A DNA stretch of 19,353 nt from Kalaharituber pfeilii (Eukaryota > Ascomycota > Pezizomycetes > Pezizales > Pezizaceae): contig WHUZ01000247.1 of assembly GCA_015179045.1 (NCBI GenBank), positions 1 to 19,353 on the forward strand, in the 5' to 3' direction. Positions 1-7,693 of this stretch are shown piece after piece. The notes under the pieces are model-generated. The model was not told the origin of the DNA. It saw nothing but the letters and a program-made list of their open reading frames with translations, and ran no database searches. Made by a program: the position numbers and the translations under genes. Position 1 is the stretch's first letter, and every line of letters starts with the position of its first letter.

Positions 1-560
1 ATTCTCTCATCTCATGAAGTTCTCCAGCCACCTCCTCTTCTTTCTTACCTCTATACTCTTCTTCTCCTCTATTCTTCTTAATACTACCTTCTTTCTACTA
101 ATATTGAACCTCCCTTTTTATTGCTGTAACCTATACTACTCTTCTCTCTCTATGTAAGCACCTCTGTACTTTGTCACTACCCTTGCTATTGTTTGTACTA
201 CATTCCCTGCCCTTCCTCACACTCAGCTGTAGTTTATGGAAGAGTTCTGTATCCTTCTAAAGCCAGTTTGCTATTACCTTCTTTGTGATCTTACCTATAC
301 AAGTTTATTAGGTTGATCAGACTCTAGACCTTTATTGTTCTAATATCTTTACCTGGTTTTAGTATCATAAACTTTCATTTTCTTTCACTTCTTGAGAATC
401 TAGTTCTGTATCTACTTCTTTACAACCTTATTCACCAGCTGGCTTCTGAATAGTATCTTTAATGCTACTTTGATAAGGTAATATTTAATTCCATCTGAAC
501 CTAGTACTAATGTGTTTTTTATACTTCTTAGGGTTGCTTTCACCTTCTCCTCTAATATTA
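1..560 (-). pseudogene. Tad1-like LINE reverse transcriptase fragment, runs off left edge
   Basis: Translation of the minus strand from about 560 towards 1 gives the finger region of a non-LTR retrotransposon reverse transcriptase. In order it shows EEKVKATLRSIKN, then LVLGSDGIKYYLIKVALK, then CIGKITKKVIANWL, then LFHKLQLSVRKGRE. These line up block by block with the plus-strand LINE at 7680-10542 (EEKVRAALQGTKN, VLGPDGIGY, CIGKIG-KVMAS, LFYRLQLGACKRRN), so both belong to one family. The alignment continues at DNA level to position 1, where the element leaves the window before the catalytic YxDD box. Several in-frame stops and frame changes make it non-functional. Its 5' limit near 560 is where similarity fades, not a proven end. 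The family call is firm; the exact boundary is not. Confidence 0.8.
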
Positions 561-1850
561 CTTGTCTTGCTATATAGTAAGAGGATTACTGAAAACTAGG
601 ATTCAGACTTGTTATAAGAATACTTGCTTTTTTATAGTATAATATTAGCAGAGGTTAGTACTACCTTGTAAATATTGGCAGATTATTATATTAAGGTATT
701 TAAAGCAACATTTTTTTTACCTTAATGTCATAAGTAGCAACAGTGAGGTATGCCTTGCTTCTACTTTTCCAATACTCTTTATATATACTATTCAAACATT
801 ATAGAACTTAAGCCAATTTTCTACTTCCTTTACCTATATTGTTAGTCTTTGATTTAATCAAGGCAACCAGGCAACCATTAGTCTACTATATTTATATATA
901 TATATAGATACTATATCCTTGAATAATACTTGAACTCAAGGGACTCAGTAAGAACCTACCTTGTATGAACTTCTACATATGGCAAAGACCAATTTATTTC
1001 CTGTAATTAGGATTTGGCTAATTATATAAGTACAAATATCTTGTCATGGAAACTCTTATATAATACATTATAACTATATAGTAATAACTTTACTAGCCCT
1101 TCTATCTTGTTATAAAGACATTTTCCTTAAGATAGATCTCACGATTGATATAGCAGTTATTTCTGTTTGCTACTGATATAATGGTAGATATATTATATAC
1201 ATTCTTAGAATGGATAATTGTATAGTCCAATTCCAACTTAGTTCGGAGTCAGTAGGAAGGTGTTTATAAGTAGAACTCAACTTTTTTAAACACTTAGTCT
1301 ACTTTTATAATGATGATAGCTAATTTATTTAAGGTAGACTTGTTGAATAAGAGGGCACTATACAGCCAGTTTACTCCAGCTATCTAACCAAATATCATCT
1401 CCTTCTCATATTTAAGAACAAAAAGACCCTACTCTGCTACTCTATACTAGAGCGGAAATGTATATCCAGAGATATAGGGGACCAGTATGGAAAGAGTGCT
1501 CTTATTGTATTGTAATTTGCTGAGGAATTGGTAGTTGGAATGCTATGTCTATTACTATATTAATACCTACTTATTTATCAATACTATCATGAGTTTATAC
1601 TATGCAGAATATGAATCCTAAATAATAAGTCTAACTTGATATACCTTATCAAAAGATATATGAATAACAAATATAACTCTTAATCTCTGCAAAGGGCCCA
1701 AAGTATGTTTTTATTATATTAGATAAGGTACCTATAAGATTCATTCTATTCTACTTTACTGCTAACTACTATTAGTATTTCATCAATATAAGAGGAATGT
1801 GGTATAAAGGAACTATGTTATATTATTCTACTAACTAGAGAGTAGTTATA
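561..1850. other. Degenerate AT-rich sequence, no gene recognised
   Basis: No open frame of useful length and no convincing protein family were found on either strand. A short (TA)n run sits near 891-907. On the minus strand near 1735-1795 the translation contains SSYIDEILIVVSSK, which vaguely resembles a reverse-transcriptase active-site box (Y-x-D-D), but the surrounding blocks could not be found. The stretch is probably old transposon debris. It separates the LINE fragment at 1-560 from the short LINE at 1861-2750. Confidence 0.5.
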
Positions 1851-1860
1851 TTAAAAAGGA

Positions 1861-2750
1861 TTTTTTTTTTTTTTATTTATATAACTCTCTATATAGGTTA
1901 CTAACTTATGGCAGGGACCTATATACCTAGGCCAGGTTTGAGACAACTAACTATAGAATCTATATACACTCTTGAGTACTTAGTGCCCTCCATCTTCTAA
2001 CCCCTAGCTACTCTAGATCAAGGCAGACAACTAGTACTCGACCAATCACCTTCCATACCTTCTTGCTTCTATTCTTTCTCCTCTAGGTCCTTCTAGCACT
2101 GCCAGGTGATATATGCTCCATTTTTGTTCTTCTTTTAAGGCTGCTTTAGTTCTATGCATCTAAATACTACATACTTAGCACTCCATGCCTTACTATATAT
2201 GTATTGTACTTCCTTACTACTGACTATCCTCCTCCATATAGCTCCGCCTTTTCTAGTCTATAGCTAAGTATAATTTATGAGTACTTTCCTACCCCACTTT
2301 ACGAATTTGCCCTTCCCAAACCCTGCACGCTTCCTCTCCTCTTTTCTTTTTTAAACTAACTCTTGATACAGCCTACTTTTAATAGCCTACTTATCATACC
2401 TCATGCCCTTAGCCTCCTCTTTAGCCAACTCATCCACCTTCTTATTACCTTCTATCCCTATATGGGCCTTGACCTATACTAGCTTTACTACATCTACCTT
2501 TCTTAGCCTCCTCTGCCTCTCTGCAATCAGCTCTATTACTCACTTTAGGTCTATAATTCTTGCTTTGCTAGTTTTTCTTACTTTCTGAACTATACTGATA
2601 GCTGCCTGAGAATCTACAAGTAGTAGTACTTTTGTACTACCATTAACTGCTTTAAGGGCATCTTTCATTCCTAAGATCTTACTGTCCTACATAGTTGCCT
2701 TTATGCCTACCCACTAGGACCCCTCTGACTCACTAGCTACCACCTGCCTG
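1861..2750 (-). mobile_element. Short 5'-truncated LINE copy with poly(A) tail and target-site duplication
   Basis: The element reads right to left. It opens inside the RNase H domain near 2750 and closes with 14 A's (T's at 1861-1874 on the plus strand). The flanks carry a 10-bp duplication: TTAAAAAGGA at 1851-1860 and TTGAGAAGGA at 2751-2760. They differ only by two transitions, in the direction RIP would give. Poly(A), truncation at the 5' end and a direct repeat are the standard marks of target-primed reverse transcription. About 890 bp of the 3' end was inserted. Just before the tail it shares the short phrase GGTCCCTGC with the 3' end of the plus-strand LINE at 7680-10542. The LINE fragment at 1-560 lies downstream on the same strand and carries an earlier part of the protein, so the two are separate insertions. 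Confidence 0.8.
2400..2745 (-). pseudogene. LINE RNase H domain, decayed
   Basis: The minus-strand reading from about 2745 to 2404 is an RNase H domain of the kind that follows reverse transcriptase in Tad1/I-group LINEs. Visible motifs are VLLLVDSQAAISIV (catalytic Asp, + strand 2598-2627) and, about 45 residues later, VKAHIGIEGNKKVDELAKEE (conserved His and the GN..xD block, + strand 2413-2472). The same blocks in the LINE at 7680-10542 read LICLDLEVAVIVI and VKAHIGIAGNEKADEWAK. The frame stays the same through the domain but holds a few stop codons. The N-terminal DGS motif is absent because the insertion is truncated there. After the domain the frame soon hits a stop and decays. Confidence 0.8.
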
Positions 2751-2760
2751 TTGAGAAGGA

Positions 2761-3118
2761 TTGCTAGTCTTTATCTTTCTTTGTCTATTACTATAAGAAT
2801 TTGTTTGAGCCTATAAGAGAAATACAATAAAGTGTATTATATGTAGCTGTTGCAGAATATAGTTTGTGTTGGAAGATAATAGATTGAGTGCTTTTCAGAA
2901 CTATAAGATACTTATTAAGCCAATATAGAAAAGTATATATATGATATAAAGTAACTGTTAATGATTATGGTATAAAAGTATCAAGGTTTAAACAATGAAA
3001 ATGACTAGGTAGTAAGAACTTTCCAAGTTCTGGTAACATTTGTATCTGTTATAAGCTCTTAGTTGGGTTTTTCCAGTAAGTTTGAGTTGAGCTAGTTTGT
3101 TATACTATAGAATATATC
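2761..3118. other. Non-coding stretch, nothing recognised
   Basis: This lies between the short LINE and the tandem repeat. It is less AT-rich than the sequence to its right. No open frame or known family could be read on either strand. By position it could be part of an LTR or flank of the eroded gypsy element at 3330-6106, but no TG...CA ends could be fixed. Confidence 0.4.
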
Positions 3119-3300
3119 TGACTCGGCTACTGAGTAAGTCAGTATCAGTTATATATATGGTAGGACTGAGTCAATATAATAATGTATAACTAGTACTCAG
3201 CTATCAAATAAGCCGGTATGAGTTATATATGTAACATGACTGAGTTGAGTGATACTATACAATTACTACTCAGTTCCTAAATGAGTTTATAGTAGTATCA
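3119..3300. repeat. 73-bp imperfect tandem repeat, about 2.5 copies
   Basis: Successive units align at a spacing of 73-74 bp. GTATCAGTTATATATATGG at 3142 recurs as GTATGAGTTATATATGTAA at 3216. AGTACTCAGCTATCAAATAAG at 3192 recurs as a diverged ACTACTCAGTTCCTAAATG at 3265. The motif ACTGAGT or its complement appears repeatedly. The period is not a multiple of three and no coding frame crosses it. It lies just downstream, on the minus strand, of the C-terminal end of the eroded gypsy pol, where a 3' LTR would be expected. An LTR enhancer block is therefore one possible explanation. Confidence 0.65.
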
Positions 3301-3559
3301 AAGGAATTTTATTAAAGACTTATACTGACTCAACTTATACTGATACGAATACTAATTATTATAGTAGCCTTCTTTCTAAAAGAAGAGCTCTAGTAATTCT
3401 TAAAGTCAAGTTATTATTTATCTTTATTATTAGTATTAGGAATAATAATAAAGTTAGTTTTAATTCTACTTATTTTAGTAAAGTATTGAGTCTTAGTTTT
3501 AAGAGATAGAAGTTATAAAAATACTAAACTAGTAGTAAAATATTAGTATATAGCTTAGC

Positions 3560-3768
3560 AGATTCTTATGTGAGCTAGTTCAGTTACAACTAAGCTAATG
3601 AATAAGGTACTTAAGTTTATTATAGTATTTTAAGAGTTTAAGATTTCTTTAACTTCATACTTTTCTTCTTATTTAATAATAATAAGAGGTAATAGAGGTA
3701 ATATTTGGCCAGAAAGAGAGTTTGTAGTAATAGATTTAAGTAAGGAGGTATAGAAGATTAGATATATC
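3560..3768 (-). pseudogene. Gypsy remnant: integrase C-terminus and chromodomain start
   Basis: Directly left of MITE A the minus strand reads LIFYTSLLKS, the end of the canonical HPVFH(V/T)SLL block that closes a gypsy integrase. Next come a proline/leucine-rich spacer and EEKYEVKEILNS, which matches the start of a chromodomain (typically EEYEVEEILDS). A further stretch in another frame reads KYLIH, consistent with the YLVKW block that normally follows. One frame change and many stops are present. The first half of the integrase block (KIH) lies on the other side of MITE A at about 4109-4118, so the MITE sits inside the motif. Confidence 0.75.
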
Positions 3769-4100
3769 TAGTATTTGTATTAGTTATAAGTACTTATTAG
3801 TTTAACTTATTAATTTTTCACTACAAGTTAAGTTTTCTTTTACTAAAAAAATTGACTTGCTTAATAAGTTAGTTTTTTTGATATTGAAAAACTTAAACTA
3901 ACAAGTTAAAATAAATACAAGTTAAAAATTTTATATTTTACTATATCAATAATTTCTGTCTAAATCAGTTTTTGGCTCTATTTTTAACTTATTAGATAAG
4001 TTTTTTTTTTAAAAAAAAAATTGACTTATTAAAGTAAGTTAGTATTAGTTTGAAGTAAAAACCTATACCAAAAAACTAACTTAAACTAATACAAATACTA
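3769..4100 (+). mobile_element. Foldback hAT-like MITE, copy A
   Basis: This is a non-coding element of 332 bp. Its ends are inverted copies: TAGTATTTGTATTAGTT at the left and the complement AACTAATACAAATACTA at the right (one extra base near the inner end). More loosely inverted AT-rich arms continue inwards, including T(10)A(10) at 4001-4020. It is flanked by an 8-bp duplication with one transition: GATATATC at 3761-3768 and GATGTATC at 4101-4108. Eight-base duplications and a TAG-start inverted repeat fit the hAT superfamily. Removing the element plus one duplication restores the gypsy integrase reading KIH-LIFYTSLL on the minus strand, an independent proof of the boundaries. No transposase is encoded, so it would need one supplied in trans. 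Confidence 0.88.
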
Positions 4101-4108
4101 GATGTATC

Positions 4109-4608
4109 TTTATAGAGGTAGAAAGCTTAAGTTTATAAATATAAGAGGAGATTTTTTTTTTAAGTCTTAAATTTTCCTAATCTTCTATAATCGAGCTTTC
4201 TAAAAGATTAGGTTATATATAGATTTCACCTTAAGAGCCATACCTTATCTCCAATATTATACTTAGATATAGAAAGTTAGTACAAGTTAGAATTTTTGAC
4301 TTATATTATAGATACTTATTTAATTTTAGCTTATAGATACTTTTATTAGTAAGAACTTGTAAGTAATTAATATAGTTTTATAAGATTATAGGATTAGGTA
4401 GTTTAGTATCCAACTTGGCTAGTAGGGTATAGTAAAGATAGTACTAGTAGCTATAATTAGTAAAGAACAAAGTTACTTTAGTAGTAGAGAATAAGATATT
4501 ATTATATATGAATGCAGTTAAGATAATAACTTTAGATTAATTATTTTATTAATAGTTATAATATTCTTATAAATATTATTCAAGAATTATATTAACTTAT
4601 TCTATTTA
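4109..4608 (-). pseudogene. Gypsy remnant: integrase C-terminal region
   Basis: Reading left from MITE B on the minus strand, the translation passes FIYNNILFSTTKVTLFFTNY. This corresponds to the integrase segment after the catalytic Glu (the YN..HSTTK.TPFFANYG block). It then runs through YKLKLNKYL and a GD-VWLL-like stretch to KISSYIYKLKLSTSIKIH, the end of the GPY/F-like region that normally precedes HPVFH. Stops and frame changes are common. The segment is bracketed by two MITE insertions and forms the middle piece of the split integrase. Confidence 0.75.
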
Positions 4609-4616
4609 GTTATTAA

Positions 4617-4958
4617 TAGTATTTGCATTAGTTCAAGTTAGTATAAGTTAGTTTTTTAGTATAAGTTTTTACTTTGAACTTATACTAACTTATTCTAATA
4701 AGTTAGTTTTTTTTTTTAAGTAAAACTTATTTAATAAGTTGAAAATAGTATTAAAAACTAACTTAGATAGGAATTATTTATATAGTAAAATATAAAATTT
4801 TCAACTTGTATTTGTTTCAACTTATTAGTCTAAGTTTTTTAATATAAAAAAAATTAACTTATTAGCTAAGTTAATTTTTTTTTAAAAAGAAAACCTAACT
4901 TATATTAAACTACTAATAAGTTAAACTAAACAAGTACTTGTAATTAATATAAATACTA
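4617..4958 (-). mobile_element. Foldback hAT-like MITE, copy B (inverted relative to A)
   Basis: This second copy is 342 bp long and in the opposite orientation to copy A, judged from shared internal phrases such as the block containing TATAAAATTTT and the T-rich runs. Ends are TAGTATTTGCATTAGTT at the left and the complement of TAGTATTTATATTAATT at the right. The 8-bp flanking duplication is GTTATTAA (4609-4616) versus GTTATCAA (4959-4966), again with a single C/T difference. It interrupts the eroded gypsy integrase just after the second catalytic Asp region. It carries no coding capacity. Confidence 0.88.
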
Positions 4959-4966
4959 GTTATCAA

Positions 4967-5500
4967 TTTAAAAGTAGAAGTTAGTAGAAAGTTTTGATTA
5001 AGTTTATAGAGAGTTTTAGAAAATTAGAAAGTAAACTAGGTCCCTCTATTAGGGATAATAGATCCAAATAACCTATATAACCTAAAAATATAGTCAAAAA
5101 ATAATTAGATTATATTTTTAGAGTTAATATTAGAGTAAGTAGGAATAAAGTATATTATTTTAGTAAGGCAGTTTATAATAACTAGGATTATATTTTTTTT
5201 ATTTGATTTAAGTAGCTTAGTTATAAAGTTTATTAATAAGAAGTCTAAAGTATAAGATATATGAGAGACAGGTTTAATATAAGTATAGATATTATAGTTT
5301 TAAATATAATAAGCAATTATTTTATATATCCTTATCTAGTAATAGCTTTATAATAGGATTTTATATACTAAGGTTTACTCTAAATACCTAGCTGCTAAGT
5401 AATTATAATAAAAACAAATAATTTTAGCTTGTAATTTAAGATCATTAGAGATATATACTAGTTTTATATATATATAGAAAGCTATCTTTAAACATATATT
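4967..5500 (-). pseudogene. Gypsy remnant: integrase catalytic core, active-site Asp codons lost
   Basis: The minus-strand frame from about 5280 to 4988 gives TLDFLLINFITKLLKSNKKN, then ILVIINCLTKIIYFIPTYSN, then LFFDYIFRLYRLFGSII, then NRGT and TLYKLNQNF. These match the integrase landmarks MDFI..LP.S, VDRLTKMAYFIP and RLHGLP.SIVSDRGTQF. The first catalytic Asp (DFI) reads Asn (INFI) and the second (SDRG) also reads Asn (PNRG), both explained by G-to-A changes. Upstream, towards 5340, YIxNYNIYTYIKPVSH occupies the place of the CxxC..(H/K)P zinc-binding end, with Tyr in place of the Cys. The protein cannot be active. Confidence 0.85.
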
Positions 5501-5669
5501 CTTCTAAAAAGACTTAGAAATAATATTTTTCTTTTCTTTTTTAATACTTTCTATATATCTTAAGCTAAAAAATTAGTTTAGATTAGGGTCTAAAATTTTA
5601 GTTTTATAGCTACTTATTATAATATTTAAAGAGAATTTTTTATTTTAGAATAACTTTTTATATTATTTT

Positions 5670-6014
5670 AATATAATTATTTTCTTCTTTAATAAGATCT
5701 CTAGATTATCTTATAAGTATATTAGTTTTTTCTATTTTTATCTCTAGGCTAGAAAATAATTCTAAAGTTATACTAAGTAAGTTCTTCTACTTATTAGATT
5801 TAGTAATAGTTTTAAATTTAAATATCTCTAAGTTATAATAGTTGACAATAATAGTAAATAGCTGTGGTAGTATATATAAGTCTATATACTACTTATTAAC
5901 TACCTAAATAATAGCAAATAGTTCTTTATTTCTAATTCTATAGTTGCTTTCTACCTATAATATTTTCTTACTTATAAAAGTAACTAAGTATAGTACTATT
6001 TTACTATCTTTAAG
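5670..6014 (-). pseudogene. Gypsy remnant: RNase H domain
   Basis: The minus-strand reading from 6014 gives LKDSKIVLYLVTFISKKIL, then VESNYRIRNKELFAII, then TIIVNYYNLEIFKFKT. The typical gypsy RNase H has F.S+KL..AE.NY.I.DKELLAI and a DH.NL.YF block. In this copy the D of DKEL is N and the DH of DH.NL is NY. Both are transitions, and they remove catalytic or near-catalytic positions. Further on, EENNYIKII stands where the ADALSR end would be. Stop codons break the frame several times. No reverse-transcriptase palm is found upstream. Confidence 0.82.
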
Positions 6015-6106
6015 AAATTTTTATAATAGGATTTTTAAATATAGTATAGTAGTTAGAAGTATTAGTTTTTAGAATTATTTTTAGTTTAAGTTTAAAGTAC
6101 TATAGT

Positions 6107-6399
6107 TAGTATTTATATTAGTTATAAGTACTTGTCAATTTAACTTATTAGTTTTTTAGTATAAGTTAGGTTTTCTTTGAAAAAAAAACTGACTTATCTA
6201 ATAAGTTAATTTTTTTTATATTAAAAAACTTAGATTAACAAGTTAAAATAAATATAAGTTAAAAATTTTATATTTTACTATATAAATAATTCCTATTTAA
6301 GTTAGTTTTTAGCTCTATTTTTAACTTATTAGATAAGTTTTTTTCTAAAAAAAAGTAACTTATTAGAATAAGTTAATATTTTGTTACAGATTTACTATA
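6107..6399 (+). mobile_element. Foldback hAT-like MITE, copy C (right end altered)
   Basis: This copy runs parallel to copy A. It starts TAGTATTTATATTAGTTATA and follows copy A closely to about 6380, including the shared phrases AAAAATTTTATATTTTACTATA and GCTCTATTTTTAACTTATTAG. It then diverges for the last 20 bp, so the right inverted repeat is largely missing. Nevertheless ACTATAGT occurs on both sides (6099-6106 and 6400-6407), an exact 8-bp duplication. That fixes the right limit near 6399 and implies the end was lost by internal deletion, not by breakage of the flank. It marks the right-hand edge of the AT-rich block. Confidence 0.78.
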
Positions 6400-6616
6400 A
6401 CTATAGTATAGACAGCTAGTAAAGTATGTAAAAAGTAAAAAATATAAGTATATATAAAATGTATATATATTATAGGGATAACCTATTATGCTATGTAAAC
6501 ATCTTGCTGAAGTATCGTCCAGAGGTATTACTACCTCAGTACTACTACTAGAATATCTAGCTAGTACTAACAAGTAGACTAGTAGTAATAGGTTGCACAG
6601 TATAGTGTAAGTAACT

Positions 6617-6637
6617 ACTAAGATTAGTAATCTTAGT
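6617..6637. repeat. Perfect 10-bp inverted repeat with one-base centre
   Basis: ACTAAGATTA, then G, then TAATCTTAGT. The arms are fully complementary. No coding frame or known site overlaps it. Confidence 0.7.
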
Positions 6638-6715
6638 TACTGACTATGATTGGTAGTCCTGTTTCGTAAAGAGTATTATATAATAACTACTTCTATTTTA
6701 TTCATTATCTTTTGT

Positions 6716-6815
6716 ATAGATACTAGAGTCATAATTGTTAGAAATCTGCATTAAGTCTTCTATACAGGTACTGAAGTTATGATTATTATTAGTATGAAAT
6801 CTGTATCAAGGCGTT
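6716..6815. repeat. Imperfect direct repeat of about 48 bp
   Basis: Two neighbouring units align over their length. The first, from about 6718, runs GATACTAGAGTCATAATTG ... AAATCTGCATTAAG. The second, from about 6767, runs GGTACTGAAGTTATGATTA ... GAAATCTGTATCAAG. The differences are mainly transitions plus a small insertion. Confidence 0.6.
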
Positions 6816-7448
6816 TCGAATTTCTTATCAATATTACATTACTTTCATGTATGTATTGGTCAACTATTAAAGCTGTCTCCACTTGGCATTTTCAGGGCCT
6901 GGCTTGATCTTTAGGTACCATTTGAACCAAATTAACTATACTATCTATAAAGAATTATTTTTATATAAAGAAGAAGCCGGACCTACTGGAGTTAGAGAGG
7001 CAAAAACCCAGAACTTGACCTTACCAAATATAATACTTATTTACTTCTTAACTACTTTGTTTCTATAGCGACTCTTTACTTAGTTAATTAGTAGATGGCC
7101 TATCTTATATATCCCGTAATACTATATTTATTAGGCTTTGTTTTACCTTCTCATAAAATATGAGCATAAGGTTTAGATATGACCTTCCAGAACCCCCAAG
7201 ATTCCTATATAAGCTAGTTGTCTGGCAGTCAACCAAAGAGGTTGAATCTGAACATAATAATGAGCCAGCTCAGTCAGTGCTTATCATAACTCCTAGACTA
7301 GGATTGAGAGTACGAGTGAAGTCTTACTCCTAACAGCTCCATATCGAAGATGCCCGTAAGCTGGAATAGACTGCATCAGCAATAACGAAAATGCATTCTG
7401 ACACATAAGCGTAGTGTCATGACAATTAGATATGTCTCATGTATTAGT

Positions 7449-7549
7449 GCATCCCAATACCTCACAAATTATGTCTGGCATCCTGACACCTTATGAATTA
7501 TCTCTAGCATCCCAATACTTCATGAATTCTCCCTAGCATCCTAACATAT
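7449..7549. repeat. 29-bp tandem repeat, about 3.5 copies
   Basis: Three full units start at 7449, 7478 and 7507, each 29 bp long, and a partial unit starts at 7536. Each opens with GCATCC(C/T)(A/G)A(C/T)A and the middle reads (C/T)(A/T)(C/T)(A/G)(A/C)AAT. Differences between units are mostly transitions. The period does not preserve a reading frame. It lies about 130 bp before the 5' end of the plus-strand LINE. Confidence 0.85.
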
Positions 7550-7693
7550 ATATACTTTCGTACTATATTATAGCACTAAACACTTGGCTTTGCATGTTAG
7601 GATATCTGGTAATTGACAAATAACTTTCTGAAAGCTCCCAATATGCACTTTGCTTTATAGTTTATAATAGTAATAAGGGGGTAGAAGGTAGTA

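Larger units (their letters stand above)
3330..6106 (-). mobile_element. Heavily eroded Ty3/gypsy chromovirus remnant (RNase H to chromodomain)
   Basis: This very AT-rich block reads on the minus strand as the 3' half of a gypsy pol. Once the two MITEs at 3769-4100 and 4617-4958 are removed, the order is correct: RNase H, integrase catalytic core, integrase C-terminal GPY/F-like region, chromodomain-like start. Many stops interrupt the reading and conserved residues are changed mainly by G-to-A or C-to-T transitions, as heavy RIP would produce. Gag, protease and reverse transcriptase are not found. The remnant begins in RNase H near 6014, close to MITE copy C. LTR ends could not be located. 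It is clearly older than the gypsy element at 12105-19353. Confidence 0.85.
6408..7448. other. Non-coding stretch with small repeats, no gene recognised
   Basis: Composition changes here from the very AT-rich block to a more balanced one. No open frame carries a recognisable domain. The short minus-strand frame near 6373-6573 and the plus-strand frame near 6883-7068 have no family resemblance. A perfect 10-bp palindrome and a direct repeat lie within (listed separately). CCTATATAAGC at about 7204-7214 resembles a core promoter, and TGTCATGACA at about 7415 resembles an LTR terminus. A decayed LTR is possible but unproven. Confidence 0.4.

Noticed and set aside
1735..1795. Possible reverse-transcriptase box (YIDE) on the minus strand
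   Set aside because: No neighbouring RT blocks could be found. A single short motif in AT-rich sequence is not enough.
3769..4100. MITE interpreted as Tc1/mariner-like with TA duplication
   Set aside because: TA is present at both ends, but a longer 8-bp duplication fits all three copies and restores the interrupted gypsy frame, so TA is part of the terminal repeat.
6805..6820. tRNA B-box-like GTTTCGAATTT
   Set aside because: No A box at a suitable distance and no cloverleaf could be formed.
6382..6880. Possible solo LTR starting TGTTACAG
   Set aside because: No matching end and no duplication of its own. The 8-bp repeat ACTATAGT at 6400-6407 belongs to MITE copy C and overlaps the supposed start.
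7449..7549. CRISPR-like array because of regular 29-bp units
   Set aside because: Units are contiguous without spacers and imperfect, so this is a simple tandem repeat.
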